A DNA stretch of 64,000 nucleotides from Vicinamibacterales bacterium (GCA_036496585.1 DASXLB010000017.1:1-64000), one strand, 5' to 3'; positions 1 through 9,080 are shown, counted from the stretch's first letter. The notes: a model not told the origin generated them from the letters alone. Program-made: numbers and translations.

Positions 1-82
1 TCGTCGATGTTTTCATCGGAGAGCACCGGCAATCCGCTGCTGACATCCTTCAGCTGGAAGAAGTACTGAGTCGGACGTCCTC
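1..82. other. unresolved window edge
   Basis: Short open stretches exist on both strands, and one plus-strand frame ends in TGA at 67-69. None is long enough to assign to a family. It could be the end of a gene that lies outside the window. Confidence 0.2.
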
Positions 83-382
83 TCACGTGGCCGCGCGGCG
101 CTCGGTGCCGCGCAGCCACTTGCCAGCGCCGGTCAGCACGAGCCCCAGCCGCGCGCACAGGAAGAACACGTCGCGCACACCAATCCGCTGCGCCAGCATC
201 CCCGACAGCACGAGGCCGAGCAGCTGGCCGACGAATATCACCGACATCGACGTCGCGCCGATGCGTCCCATCAGGTGAGGCGGCGTCTCCCGCTGCCTCA
301 CCTGATGGGCCACGTCGGTGCGGATCGTCACCCGCGTGTGCCGCGACCGCACACATCGTAATTCCAAGTCCGTCATAGTCAT
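83..382 (-). pseudogene. C-terminal remnant of an MFS transporter
   Basis: From about residue 29 the 99-residue reading frame resembles the last part of EntS-like major facilitator exporters: a QRETPPHLMGR cytoplasmic loop followed by two hydrophobic segments (about residues 43-63 and 70-87). Real MFS proteins have about 400 residues and 12 helices, so ten helices are missing. The first ~28 residues do not look like an MFS protein, which suggests a deletion joint near position 298. It is probably not functional. It could instead be a chance open frame over eroded DNA. Confidence 0.5.
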
Positions 383-409
383 TCATCTTTGTAAGTGTTT
401 AGAAATCTA

Positions 410-437
410 TTGACGTTAATGGACGTTCACGTATCAT
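410..437 (+). promoter_or_regulatory. sigma70-like promoter for the HYR-domain protein gene
   Basis: TTGACG at 410-415 and TATCAT at 432-437 are separated by 16 bp, in an AT-richer patch. Transcription would start near 444, about 27 bases before the ATG at 471. An AAGGAG ribosome-binding site lies just upstream of that ATG. Confidence 0.5.
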
Positions 438-470
438 AAAGGTCCCCAGCATGGCGCAAGGAGCACCATC

Positions 471-2153
471 ATGAAAGCGTTCTTCCGTACCGGCCTCATC
501 GTCTGCGGAACCATCGCGGCTATCATCGCGGCTTCGACCGACGCGTTCGCGCAGAAGGTCCTGATCGTCGCAGCCGAGGATCCCGCATTCGTGACTGATG
601 TGCGGGCCAAGCTCGTGAACACCCACCAGCTGACGGCTGTTGACGTGTTCGACGCGAGCGTGGCGACGCCGACACTCGACGAGCTCAGGCCCTACGACGC
701 CGTGCTGACGTGGTCGAACTCGTCCTACCTGGACGCCGATGCACTCGGGGACGTGCTCGCCGATTACGCGGACCTCGGCAAGGGAGTCGTGCAGGCCGAG
801 TTCGCGTTCTATAGCGGCAGTCCCTTCGCCGAGCTGCGGCTGGCCGGCCGCTGGCAATCCGGCGGCTACGCGGCCTTCACCAGCGCCGACTCCGGATTCG
901 ACGCGGGCCTGACGCTCGTCGCCGACGTCCCGGCGCATCCCCTTCTGACCGGCGTGGCCAGCTTCAACGGCGGGACCGCCATCCTGTTCCATTCGGCGAT
1001 CACGGTTCCCCCATGCGGGCAGGTCGTGGCGCACTGGAGCAACGGCGTGCCTCTCGTCGTGGTGGGCTGCCCGCCCAAGGCGCTGACCGTCGGCTTGAAC
1101 TTCTATCCGCCGTCGAGCGACGCGCGCCAGGATTTCTGGGACGCCTCGACCGACGGCGCCAGGCTGATGGCCAACGCGCTGCAGTTCGTGGCGCCGGGCT
1201 CCGCCAATCGGGCGCCGACCGTCGCGACGGGACCGGCACAGACGGCCGAGGCCACCAGCGCCGCGGGCGCGACGTTCACGGTCACGGCGTCCGCGTCCGA
1301 CCCCGACAGCGACCCGTTGACGCTGACCTGGAGCGGCGCGGTCAGCGGCACGGGCTCGTCGCTGACCGTGACGCTGCCGCCGCCGGCGGGGGCCACGTCT
1401 CAGACCTACCTCGCGGTGGTCACGGTGAGCGACGGGAGAGGGGGCACCGCCACCGCCAACGTGTCGCTGACCGTCACCGACACGACCGGTCCCGTCCTCG
1501 GCGGGGTGCCGTCGGCGCCGATCACGGCCACGGCGACGAGTCCGTCGGGCGCGGTCGTTCCGCTGCCGCCCGTCACCGCGACCGATGCCGTCGACGGGTC
1601 GCGTCCGGTGTCCTGCGCGCCATCCGGGCTGTTCCCGGTCGGCGACACGACCGTCACGTGCACGGCGTCTGACAGCCGGGGCAATGCGCGCGCCGCGTCG
1701 TTCGTCGTGCGCGTCTCGGCGGCCGCGTCGACACCGGGCCACATGCGGGGTGCGGGGCGCGTGGACCAGGGCAGTACACGCTATGAGTTCGCGTTCGACG
1801 TCTTCGAGCACGGCTCGCGCGACGGCGGTGGCTTCGCCTTCGCCGTGAACGGTCCACACGGCAGCACCAGCGCCTTCGTCGGCTTGACGATCGGTGCCGT
1901 CGCCTTCACCGACGATCCGCACGTCCAGCCCGGGCACTCGCGGCGGCCGCTGGCCGACACGGTTCAGTTCACGGGCACGGGCGCCTGGAAGGGACACGGC
2001 GGCTACCGCTACTCGGTCTTCGCCGTCGATGCCGGGGAACCTGGCCGCGCGGACACGTTCAGGGTGGTCGTCACGGCGCCCGACGGCAGCGTCGTCGCGC
2101 AGGTCAGCGGCAACCTGTCGGCCGGGAACATCCAGTCGCTCAGGGTCCGCTGA
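471..2153 (+). CDS. secreted multidomain protein with HYR domain
   Basis: The 560-residue product begins with a signal peptide ending near the AFAQ motif at residue 27. Residues ~28-245 form an alpha/beta domain that starts KVLIVAAEDPAF and recalls glutamine-amidotransferase-like folds, without a recognisable catalytic triad. Residues ~250-335 are a cadherin/PKD-like beta domain (DPDSDPLTLTWSG). Residues ~335-420 are a HYR domain (DTTGP start, GDTTVTCTASDSRGN). The C-terminal ~140 residues look like a post-COAP-1-type beta domain. HYR domains mediate extracellular adhesion, so a secreted or surface role is inferred. The substrate is unknown. Start chosen for its AAGGAG site and signal peptide. 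Confidence 0.75.
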   Translation: MKAFFRTGLIVCGTIAAIIAASTDAFAQKVLIVAAEDPAFVTDVRAKLVNTHQLTAVDVFDASVATPTLDELRPYDAVLTWSNSSYLDADALGDVLADYADLGKGVVQAEFAFYSGSPFAELRLAGRWQSGGYAAFTSADSGFDAGLTLVADVPAHPLLTGVASFNGGTAILFHSAITVPPCGQVVAHWSNGVPLVVVGCPPKALTVGLNFYPPSSDARQDFWDASTDGARLMANALQFVAPGSANRAPTVATGPAQTAEATSAAGATFTVTASASDPDSDPLTLTWSGAVSGTGSSLTVTLPPPAGATSQTYLAVVTVSDGRGGTATANVSLTVTDTTGPVLGGVPSAPITATATSPSGAVVPLPPVTATDAVDGSRPVSCAPSGLFPVGDTTVTCTASDSRGNARAASFVVRVSAAASTPGHMRGAGRVDQGSTRYEFAFDVFEHGSRDGGGFAFAVNGPHGSTSAFVGLTIGAVAFTDDPHVQPGHSRRPLADTVQFTGTGAWKGHGGYRYSVFAVDAGEPGRADTFRVVVTAPDGSVVAQVSGNLSAGNIQSLRVR

Positions 2154-2183
2154 GCGCGGACCATTCGCGGACGATTCAATGAC

Positions 2184-2210
2184 GGCGGCGGTCCCAGCGG
2201 GACTGCCGCC
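2184..2210. terminator. 12-bp GC-rich hairpin after the HYR-domain gene
   Basis: Arms GGCGGCGGTCCC (2184-2195) and GGGACTGCCGCC (2199-2210) pair with one G-T wobble and a 3-base loop. There is no T tract, so this may be a weak or Rho-assisted terminator rather than a canonical one. Confidence 0.35.
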
Positions 2211-2241
2211 GAGCCTCCCGTCCGCTCGCTGCGCGATATAC

Positions 2242-2264
2242 TCCTCCACGGTTTTCGTGGAGGA
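2242..2264 (+). promoter_or_regulatory. hairpin masking the ribosome-binding site of the M14 peptidase
   Basis: TCCTCCACG (2242-2250) and CGTGGAGGA (2256-2264) are perfect complements around a GTTTT loop. The 3' arm contains the GGAGGA Shine-Dalgarno sequence that serves the ATG at 2270, so folding would hide it. TATACT at 2237-2242 resembles a -10 box. If transcription starts from that box, the 5' arm would be partly missing from the RNA. Confidence 0.4.
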
Positions 2265-2269
2265 CAGCG

Positions 2270-5221
2270 ATGAGGTTGAAGGCACTCGCCGGCGGTGTGC
2301 TGCTGGCAGGAGCGATCACGGCGCCCGCGTTCGCACAGGGCCCACGCGTCACGGCGACGCCGCAGAAGATCGACGAGGACTACACCGCCCGGATCAAGAA
2401 GGCGACGTCCGATCCGCGGATCATCACCGAGCTGGTCGATCACATGCCGGTGTCCGACAAGGTCCCCTCACCGCTGAAGTTCTTCGGTTACGTGCCCGGC
2501 GAGCCCGGTCACCTCTCCTACCATGCCGACATCGTCCGCTACTACGAAGCGCTGGAAAAAGCGTCGTCGAGAGTAAAACTCTTCAGGCTCGGCAAGAGCG
2601 AAGAGGGTCGCGAGATGGTCGCGCTCGCGATTGCGGACGACGCAACGATCAAGCAGCTCGATAAGTACAAAGCCATCACCGCGAAGCTGACCGACCCGCG
2701 CAAGCTGCAGGACGCCGAGGCGAAGCAGCTGATCGCGACCGGGAAGCCGATCTACTACGCAACGGGCAGCATCCACACGCCAGAGACCGGCAGCCCCGAG
2801 ATGCTGATCGAGCTGGCGTTCCGCCTGGCGGTGGAGGAATCGGCCTTCATCCAGACAATCCGCAACAACGCCATCGTCGTGCTGACGCCGGCGACCGAAG
2901 TGGACGGCCGCGAGAAGGTCGTCGACAACTTCAACTGGAGTCTCAAGAACCCAGGCAAGCCGCAGCCGGGCCTCGTCTACTGGGGCCAGTACGTGCAGCA
3001 CGACAACAACCGCGACGGCATCGGCGTCGGCCTTCACCTGACGCAGAACATCCTCAAGAGCTTTCTCGACTGGCACCCGACCGTGTTCCACGACCTGCAC
3101 GAGTCGGTGACGCTGCTCTATGTCTCGACCGGCACCGGCCCCTATAACACGGTGGTCGACCCGATTCAGATCAATGAATGGTGGCTGCTGGCCCAGAACG
3201 AAATGATGGAGATGGCCAAGCGCAACGTGCCGGGCGTGTGGACCTACAACTACTACGACGGCTGGGTCCCGAACTACATGTTCTGGATCGGCGTCACCCA
3301 CAACTCGATCGGCCGCTTCTACGAGACGCAGTCGTTCAACGGCCAGAACTACACGGTCTCGCCGAACCAGAGCCGCGAGTGGTACCGCCCGAACCCGACG
3401 CCCAACGACGTCATGTGGGGGCCGCGCGCCAACGTGAACATGCAGGAGAGCGCCATCCTGATCACGATGAACAACGTCGCGAAGAACAAAGAGACGTTCC
3501 TCGAGAACTACTACCTGAAGAACAAGCACACGATCGAGCGCGGCCAGACGAAAGCGCCCTACGCGTACGTGGTGCCGGCCGCTCAAAGACGCCGGGTCGA
3601 GGCGGCCGAGCTGATGAACCTGGTTCGCCGCGAAGGCGCCGAGGTCCACACGGCGAACAGCGCGTTTGCGATTGGCAATCTCCAGGTGGCGCCCGGCGAC
3701 TATATCGTCCGCCTCGACCAGCCGTACGGCGCGATCGTCGAGACGCTGCTCGGCGTGCAGTTCTATTCGCCCGACAACCCGCGGCCCTACGACGACACCG
3801 GCTGGGCGATTCCGCTGCTCAGGAACGTGAAGGCGACCGCCGTCGCCGACAAGACGATCCTGTCGCAGCCGATGACGCTGGCCGCCGCCGATTTCACCGT
3901 GCCGGGCGCGATCAGCGGTACCGGCCCGGTGCTGATCGTCGACAACAACACCGACAACACCCTGGTGACGTTCCGCTTCACGCACGCGGCTCTGAAGATG
4001 ACCGCCGCCGAGCAGCCGTTCGAGGCCGGCGGCCACCACTTCTCCGCCGGCAGCTTCATCATCGCCAACGCCGATCGCGCGGCGCTCGAGCCGTCGATCC
4101 GTGAGCTTGGACTGTCGGCGTTCGCGGTCGCGGCAGCGCCCGCCGTGGCGCAGCACGACCTCGACGTTCCCCGCATCGGCTACATCCATACCTGGACGAG
4201 CACGCAGGACGAGGGCTGGGTCCGGATGGCGCTCGACAAGTTCAAGGTGCCCTACACCTATTTCGGCGACAACCTGGTGCGTCAGGGCGGTCTTCGCGAC
4301 AAGTACGATGTCGTCATCTTCCCGCACGCCGGCGGCAGCGGCCAGGCGCTGGTCTACGGCGGCGTCAGCGGCAACGAGCCGCGGCCGTACAAGAAGACCG
4401 ACGACACGCCGCACCTCGGCATCGAGGATTCCACCGACGACATGCGAGGCGGCCTTGGCTACGACGGCCTGCAGGAGCTTTACAAGTTCGTGCAACAGGG
4501 GGGCGTGCTGATCACCGAAGGGGGCACGTCGACCATCTTTCCCGACTTCAACCTCACGCCGGGGGTGACGGTCGAGCCCGCTGAGGGACTCTTCGTTCGC
4601 GGCTCAGTGCTGAAGGCGATCGTCGCCGACAAGACGAGTCCCGTGACCTACGGGTACGACCAGAACGCGCTCGCGGTGTACTTCAACCAGGCGCCGGTGC
4701 TCGCGGTGGCGGGCGGCGGCCGTGGCGCCGGCGCACGCGGCGGCGCGGCCGTCGACGGCGGGCCTGGCAGCTTCAACATGCAGCCGCAATCCGTTCCGCC
4801 CAAGCTCACGACGCTTGAAGGCGGCGCGCCGACGATGGCAGGGACGCCAGCGGTGGCGGAGAATGCCGGCCGCGGCGGCCGCGGTGGCGGGCGCGGCGGC
4901 GGGGGCGGCGGATTCGGTGGCCGCGGCGGCGCGCCGACCACGGCGGCGCCCCGGGTGCTGCTGTCGTTTCCGACCGACCCGAACGACATGCTCCTGTCGG
5001 GCGTGCTCGTCGGCGGGCAGGCGCTCGCCGGACGCGCGGTGGTCGTCGACGCACCGATCGGCAAGGGGCACGTCGTCATGTTCGCCAACCGTCCGTACTG
5101 GCGGTGGCAGACGCAGGGAAATTTCTTTCTCGGCTTCAACACCATCCTGAACTGGAACGATCTGGACGCCGGCCGCCAGGCGCCGCGCGCCCCGACGACC
5201 AGTCCGCAGCAGGAGCGGTAG
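2270..5221 (+). CDS. secreted M14 family zinc carboxypeptidase
   Basis: A 983-residue exported protein with a signal peptide (cleavage near AFAQG, residue 23). The M14 signature is visible: zinc ligands in HTPE (His169, Glu172), a later His in FHDLHES (His277 or His274), and a probable catalytic Glu352 in GRFYETQ. This large M14 type with a long C-terminal region is common in Acidobacteria. Residues ~865-895 are a Gly/Arg low-complexity stretch, followed by a final beta-rich segment. It should cleave C-terminal residues from peptides outside the cytoplasm. The next gene starts 3 bases after the stop, so the two are probably cotranscribed. The SD lies in a hairpin (2242-2264). Confidence 0.85.
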   Translation: MRLKALAGGVLLAGAITAPAFAQGPRVTATPQKIDEDYTARIKKATSDPRIITELVDHMPVSDKVPSPLKFFGYVPGEPGHLSYHADIVRYYEALEKASSRVKLFRLGKSEEGREMVALAIADDATIKQLDKYKAITAKLTDPRKLQDAEAKQLIATGKPIYYATGSIHTPETGSPEMLIELAFRLAVEESAFIQTIRNNAIVVLTPATEVDGREKVVDNFNWSLKNPGKPQPGLVYWGQYVQHDNNRDGIGVGLHLTQNILKSFLDWHPTVFHDLHESVTLLYVSTGTGPYNTVVDPIQINEWWLLAQNEMMEMAKRNVPGVWTYNYYDGWVPNYMFWIGVTHNSIGRFYETQSFNGQNYTVSPNQSREWYRPNPTPNDVMWGPRANVNMQESAILITMNNVAKNKETFLENYYLKNKHTIERGQTKAPYAYVVPAAQRRRVEAAELMNLVRREGAEVHTANSAFAIGNLQVAPGDYIVRLDQPYGAIVETLLGVQFYSPDNPRPYDDTGWAIPLLRNVKATAVADKTILSQPMTLAAADFTVPGAISGTGPVLIVDNNTDNTLVTFRFTHAALKMTAAEQPFEAGGHHFSAGSFIIANADRAALEPSIRELGLSAFAVAAAPAVAQHDLDVPRIGYIHTWTSTQDEGWVRMALDKFKVPYTYFGDNLVRQGGLRDKYDVVIFPHAGGSGQALVYGGVSGNEPRPYKKTDDTPHLGIEDSTDDMRGGLGYDGLQELYKFVQQGGVLITEGGTSTIFPDFNLTPGVTVEPAEGLFVRGSVLKAIVADKTSPVTYGYDQNALAVYFNQAPVLAVAGGGRGAGARGGAAVDGGPGSFNMQPQSVPPKLTTLEGGAPTMAGTPAVAENAGRGGRGGGRGGGGGGFGGRGGAPTTAAPRVLLSFPTDPNDMLLSGVLVGGQALAGRAVVVDAPIGKGHVVMFANRPYWRWQTQGNFFLGFNTILNWNDLDAGRQAPRAPTTSPQQER

Positions 5222-5224
5222 GCC

Positions 5225-6160
5225 GTGCGGACGTGGATCGCCGGTGTCGCGCTCGTCGTGGCGCCGCTGCTCGCACTGGCGCAGACGACGCTGCAGTACC
5301 GTTGGAAGCAGGGTGAGCCCGTCGCGTACGAAACGAATCTCAAGACCGACAGCACGATGAGCGGCATGCCGGGCGCAGGCGACGTGACGCTGGGGCAGAC
5401 CATGACCCAGCGCGTCAGGCTGTTGCCGGCCGCGGTGGCGCCCGACGGCACCACCACACTGCAGCAGACCATCGAAGCCGTGAAAGTCGAGATGACCACG
5501 CCAATGGGGAAGGCGGCCTACGACAGCGCCGTTCCCCAGGCCACCCCGGACGAGTCGTCGGCCCCGCTGGCGACCGTGTTTGGCGGCATCGTCGGCGCGA
5601 CACTGAGCGTCACGGTGGCGCCAGACGGCGCCGTGCAGCGGATCGACGGCGTCCAGAAGGCGCTCGACAAGATCGTCCAGAACCTGCCGCCGCAGCAGCG
5701 CGCGTCGGCGCAGGCGGCGCAGACGCTGAGAGCGGTGTTGAGTGAGGGCGCCATCCGTTCCTCGCTCGAGCAGAGCTTCCCCCGCCTGCCGTCTCAGTCG
5801 GTAAAGCCGGGCGAATCGTGGACGGCACAGGTGAGCCTCGGCAGTGAGGCGACCGGCAGGATTGCCGGAACACAGACGTTGACGCTCAAGAGCATCGAGG
5901 GAGATGTCGCGACGATCGACGTCGCACTTGCGCTGAAGCAGGAGAGTTCCCCGCCGATGGGGCCCTCCGGCATGACGATGAAGCTCGGCGACAGCCACGG
6001 ATCCGGAACGCTGACTTTCGACGTTGCCGCCGGGCGCATCCGCTCCGCCTCGATGATCACGGAGTTGGCGTCCACGATGACCGCGTCGGGGCCCGACGGG
6101 CGCCCGACGACGATCAAGAATACGACCAGGATTTCGATGACAATGGAGGAGATCAAGTGA
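5225..6160 (+). CDS. secreted DUF6263-like protein
   Basis: A 311-residue exported protein with an N-terminal signal peptide ending at ALAQ (~residue 20). The remainder is beta-rich, with repeated patterns typical of lipoprotein-like DUF6263 proteins (QYRWKQGEPVAYE near the N-terminus, VKPGESW near residue 195). It starts at GTG, three bases after the M14 gene, and overlaps the next gene by 4 bases, which indicates one operon. The function is unknown; binding of a ligand or partner in the periplasm is a guess. Confidence 0.65.
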   Translation: MRTWIAGVALVVAPLLALAQTTLQYRWKQGEPVAYETNLKTDSTMSGMPGAGDVTLGQTMTQRVRLLPAAVAPDGTTTLQQTIEAVKVEMTTPMGKAAYDSAVPQATPDESSAPLATVFGGIVGATLSVTVAPDGAVQRIDGVQKALDKIVQNLPPQQRASAQAAQTLRAVLSEGAIRSSLEQSFPRLPSQSVKPGESWTAQVSLGSEATGRIAGTQTLTLKSIEGDVATIDVALALKQESSPPMGPSGMTMKLGDSHGSGTLTFDVAAGRIRSASMITELASTMTASGPDGRPTTIKNTTRISMTMEEIK

Positions 6161-6639
6161 TTCGGAACCTCACTCTCACCCTGGCGGCGCTGACGCTGGC
6201 GGCCACCGGCGCTTCCGCGCAGGCGAACCCGGAAACGGCCGGCATCGCGAAGACGCGCACCGCGTTCGAGAAATCTGTCGCCGCCCAGGACGCCGCGGCG
6301 ATCGCGAAACTCTTCACCGCCGATGGCACGGAGATGCCGCCGAATGCGCCGGCCGCGAAGGGGCGCGCCGCGATCGAGGCGTTCCACAAGTCGTTCGCGC
6401 AGCAGTTCATGAACCACGGCTTCTCCCTCGCCGCCACCGAGACGAAAGTGCTCGGCGACACCGCCTACGAGATCGGCACCTACAAGCAGACGCTGATGGT
6501 GATGAAGGGGGGCGGCATGATCGACGACACGGGCAAGTACATCGTCCTGCTGAAGAAGGACGCCAGCGGCTGGCTGATTACGCACGCGATCTACAACAGC
6601 GACAACCCGTTGCCTGGCCAGGCGCCGGCCAAGAAGTAG
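6157..6639 (+). CDS. exported DUF4440/SnoaL-like protein
   Basis: A 160-residue protein with a signal peptide ending at ASAQ (~residue 22) and a single NTF2-like domain. The pattern (AAIAKLFTADGTEMPPNAP, then GRAAIEAF) is that of the SgcJ/EcaC/DUF4440 family. These small cone-shaped domains bind small molecules or act as accessory domains, and the specific role here is unknown. It starts at GTG overlapping the previous stop (GTGA), so it is translationally coupled to the DUF6263-like gene. Confidence 0.75.
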   Translation: MIRNLTLTLAALTLAATGASAQANPETAGIAKTRTAFEKSVAAQDAAAIAKLFTADGTEMPPNAPAAKGRAAIEAFHKSFAQQFMNHGFSLAATETKVLGDTAYEIGTYKQTLMVMKGGGMIDDTGKYIVLLKKDASGWLITHAIYNSDNPLPGQAPAKK

Positions 6640-6656
6640 GCCGGCTTTTCAGCCCG

Positions 6657-7121
6657 GTGATCGTTACCGTTCGGAGCGGCACGGCCGCCGATCGCGACTT
6701 CGTCGTCGAGACGGCGCGCCGCTTCGCCGACTTCGGGCCGCCGGCGTGGCGCACGGCAGCGGAGGTCGTCGCGGGCGAAGTCCGCTGCCTCGACGAGTTT
6801 TTCGACGGCGGCATGCAGGGCGCCGGGCTGCTCGTCGGCGAGCTCAACGGCCGTCCCGCCGGCTTCGCGTTTCTCGAACATCACACCGACTACTTCACCG
6901 GCGAGCGCCACGGGCATCTCGGGATGATCGCGGTCATCGAGGCGGCCGAGAGGCGCGGCATCGGTGCCGCATTGCTGCGGGCGGCGGAGGACTGGGCGCG
7001 CACCCAGGGTTACCCGGCGCTGACGCTCAACGTGTTCGAAGGGAACGACCGAGCGCGGCGTGCGTATGAGCGCGGCGGATTCGCGGTCGAGACCGTCCGT
7101 TACGTCAAACGTCTCGATTGA
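6657..7121 (+). CDS. GNAT family N-acetyltransferase
   Basis: A 154-residue GCN5-related acetyltransferase. The acetyl-CoA-binding motif A is visible as RRGIGAALLRAAEDWA (residues ~100-115), followed by the typical LNVFEGNDRARRAYERGGF motif. The substrate cannot be told from sequence. GTG start, 17 bases after the DUF4440-like gene and in the same direction. It is the last gene with normal high G+C before the accessory-looking stretch. Confidence 0.85.
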   Translation: MIVTVRSGTAADRDFVVETARRFADFGPPAWRTAAEVVAGEVRCLDEFFDGGMQGAGLLVGELNGRPAGFAFLEHHTDYFTGERHGHLGMIAVIEAAERRGIGAALLRAAEDWARTQGYPALTLNVFEGNDRARRAYERGGFAVETVRYVKRLD

Positions 7122-7270
7122 GCGCTGAGCGTGCTACGCCGGCCTTTGCTTCCCATCGAACGTGGCCTCTTCAAGGGGATGTGAGATTGGTAGGCAGTCG
7201 AGGCCGCTTGGGAGATCGACCATTTCATCGAAGGCTGGGCGGCTGCATAGTAGCTTCTGATGGAGGGTAT

Positions 7271-7906
7271 ATGACGGGCATGAAGGGCGGGATCAGGCCG
7301 ATTCGCGTTCGTGCCGCGTTAATCGTGCTGAGTGTGGCCTTCGGATCTGTCACCGCCTCGCTGGTGCGCGTGTCGGCGCAGGACCAGATGGCCGGCAGCG
7401 GAGTTGGCACGATGCACTCCTCGAAGCGAATGGCCGACGGCAAAGAGTGGACGGCTGCGAATCTGGACGTCGACACGTCGCCATCCTATTGTTATGACGA
7501 TGCGCAACGGAATTGCCGTCGGTACGGCCGGTTGTACACGTGGGAGTCGGCGCGCCGAGCATGTCAATCATTGGGAGATGGATGGCGGCTGCCGACCGAC
7601 GACGAATGGCGGCAGATGGCGACGCATTATGGTGGGCTCGGCAACGATTCGGCTGACAAGGGCAACGCGTCGTACACCGTGCTCTCGAGTGGAGGCACGT
7701 CGGGTTTCGACGCCGTGCTGGGTGGCATCCGCGAGCTTGATGGAACGTACTCACGGTTGGAGGCGCACGGATTTTACTGGACGGCATCCGAAAATGACCC
7801 GGCCACCGCACCTTTCTATAACTTTGGCAAGGGCAGTTCAGCGCTTTATCGTCAGGCGGCTGGCGAGAAGCAGAGCGCCATTTCCGCCCGTTGTGTGAAG
7901 GATTAA
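7271..7906 (+). CDS. exported Fibrobacter-type (FISUMP) domain protein
   Basis: A 211-residue protein. The ATG at 7271 is preferred over upstream starts because GGAGGG lies just before it and a signal-peptide-like hydrophobic segment follows (VRAALIVLSVAFGS). The mature part (GKEWTAANLDVDTSPSYCYDD, then GRLYTWESARRAC, GWRLPTDDEW, GFYWTASE, ARCVKD) matches the Fibrobacter succinogenes major paralogous domain, related to the C-type-lectin-like formylglycine-generating enzyme fold. The exact role is unknown; surface attachment is plausible. It ends in TAACGGGGCGCGCC, nearly identical to the left end of the 53-bp repeat. Confidence 0.7.
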   Translation: MTGMKGGIRPIRVRAALIVLSVAFGSVTASLVRVSAQDQMAGSGVGTMHSSKRMADGKEWTAANLDVDTSPSYCYDDAQRNCRRYGRLYTWESARRACQSLGDGWRLPTDDEWRQMATHYGGLGNDSADKGNASYTVLSSGGTSGFDAVLGGIRELDGTYSRLEAHGFYWTASENDPATAPFYNFGKGSSALYRQAAGEKQSAISARCVKD

Positions 7907-7997
7907 CGGGGCGCGCCCACTCGTGAATGGAGAAACGCGGCGGCCTGACTGTGCGTGGGGAGCCCGAAGAACGGACCGAATAAGGTTTGGCGTCCCC

Positions 7998-8050
7998 AAC
8001 GGGTCGCGCCAGAGATGTATTCGGTTCACGCTGCCGCTGGTGGCGTAGCG
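7998..8050 (+). repeat. 53-bp dispersed repeat, copy 1
   Basis: It starts with AACGGGTCGCGCC, continues CAGAGATGTATTCGG and ends in an imperfect hairpin, CGCTGCCGC...GGCGTAGCG. The same arrangement recurs at 9081-9133 and 9620-9672. It lies about 90 bases after a stand-alone ORF. Confidence 0.8.
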
Positions 8051-8125
8051 ACTGCGGTGGTGGGCGCTCGGTGGTAGAGTGCGGGCAGCGCCCCGCACGG
8101 GGTGACCCGACGAAAGAGGTAGACG

Positions 8126-8284
8126 ATCCACCGTTTCGCGCTTCTGGGGCCGACGTTCGTTCTGGGCGGGCTGCTTTGGCTGTCCAGTATGGGCATGTGG
8201 AGTCGCCCAGCCTACCGTCTCAGCCTGATGGCCACGATGTTCGTGTGGTTCGGCTGGGTGATCCGCACTTCTAAAGGTCGGTGA
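8126..8284 (+). other. small hydrophobic reading frame without a normal start codon
   Basis: Codons 8126-8284 encode about 52 residues with two membrane-like segments (ALLGPTFVLGGLLWL and LSLMATMFVWFGWVI). An AGAGG site lies about 6 bases upstream, but the frame opens after a TAG at 8120-8122 with ACG ATC, and the first ATG is at 8189. It may use a rare ATC start, be a decayed gene, or be chance. The rest of 7907-8353 holds the copy-1 repeat and nothing else recognised. Confidence 0.25.
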
Positions 8285-8353
8285 TCGATTGCCGACGGTG
8301 AGGCTATGGCCTTCTGCGCAAAACGCTGGCCGATAGCGTACGTCGATCGGGAT

Positions 8354-9049
8354 ATGCCGAAATTCCGTCGATTTGTCGTCGTTTTCCTGGGCGCAATTGC
8401 GGCCGCTCGTTGCGGCGGAGCGCCGTCCACCGGCCCCGACAAGACGCCCGTGCCGTCCATTGCGATCGCATGCGACGCGCCGACAGACTCGACCTTAAAG
8501 TGCAGGGCCTCCGTGTCATGCGGCGCCTCTCCGTGTGCCGGGACGCCCACGGACGTCACCGCGAGCGCGACGTGGTCCGTCGATAGCTCCATCGTGCAGC
8601 TCGTAGCGCCTGGCAGCGTCGTTGCGCCGCAGACGTTTCTGACAGGGAGCTACACGAATCTTCGCGCACAGGTTCCACAGATGGAGAGCGGATGTCAGGG
8701 GGTCGGCGTGTTTCCGGGTGTCTCGTCACCGCTACCGACATTTGTGCTGGTGGGACGCGTCTACGCTGGGTCGGACCCTGTGGCTGGCGCCATCAACGGA
8801 GCGACCATTCAAGTCATCAGCGGATTGAGCGCTGGTTTCATCGCCCAAACCGGCACAGCCTTTCCAGTCAGCGGGTGGTGCACGCCGCCCACCGCTCCTG
8901 CGGCCGGGACTTTCGTTCTGTATGGGATTCCACCAGGGACGAATCGGCTCCTGATTCAGGCCGGTGGCTATCAGCCGTTGGAACGTGACGTCACGCTGAC
9001 GTTTAGTGGGCCACCGGCGACCATCGATTTCCAGCTTCAGCGCCAGTAA
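8354..9049 (+). CDS. exported protein with carboxypeptidase-regulatory-like domain
   Basis: A 231-residue product from the ATG at 8354, chosen because a hydrophobic export signal follows directly (RRFVVVFLGAIAAARCGG). The Cys could be lipidated, but Arg at -1 makes the lipobox imperfect. The middle is Cys-containing and beta-rich. The C-terminal ~95 residues (VLVGRVYAGSDPVAGAINGA to TIDFQLQ) form a carboxypeptidase-regulatory-like beta-sandwich, often found in secreted or outer-membrane proteins. Function unknown. It ends in TAACCGG, and copy 2 of the repeat follows 31 bases later. Confidence 0.6.
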   Translation: MPKFRRFVVVFLGAIAAARCGGAPSTGPDKTPVPSIAIACDAPTDSTLKCRASVSCGASPCAGTPTDVTASATWSVDSSIVQLVAPGSVVAPQTFLTGSYTNLRAQVPQMESGCQGVGVFPGVSSPLPTFVLVGRVYAGSDPVAGAINGATIQVISGLSAGFIAQTGTAFPVSGWCTPPTAPAAGTFVLYGIPPGTNRLLIQAGGYQPLERDVTLTFSGPPATIDFQLQRQ

Positions 9050-9080
9050 CCGGACTGCTTCCCGACGGGTTCGCTGCTTC

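Noticed and set aside
399..2285. 628-codon minus-strand frame
   Set aside because: Arg/Gly-rich shadow of the HYR-domain gene.
2468..4495. 675-codon minus-strand frame
   Set aside because: Shadow of the M14 peptidase gene, which has clear motifs and a signal peptide.
4861..4940. frameshift in the Gly/Arg-rich part of the M14 gene
   Set aside because: The frame stays open, and the sequence after it resumes a normal protein up to the stop at 5221.
7134..7143. inverted 10-base match to the repeat core (CTACGCCGGC)
   Set aside because: Too short and without flanking similarity; probably chance.
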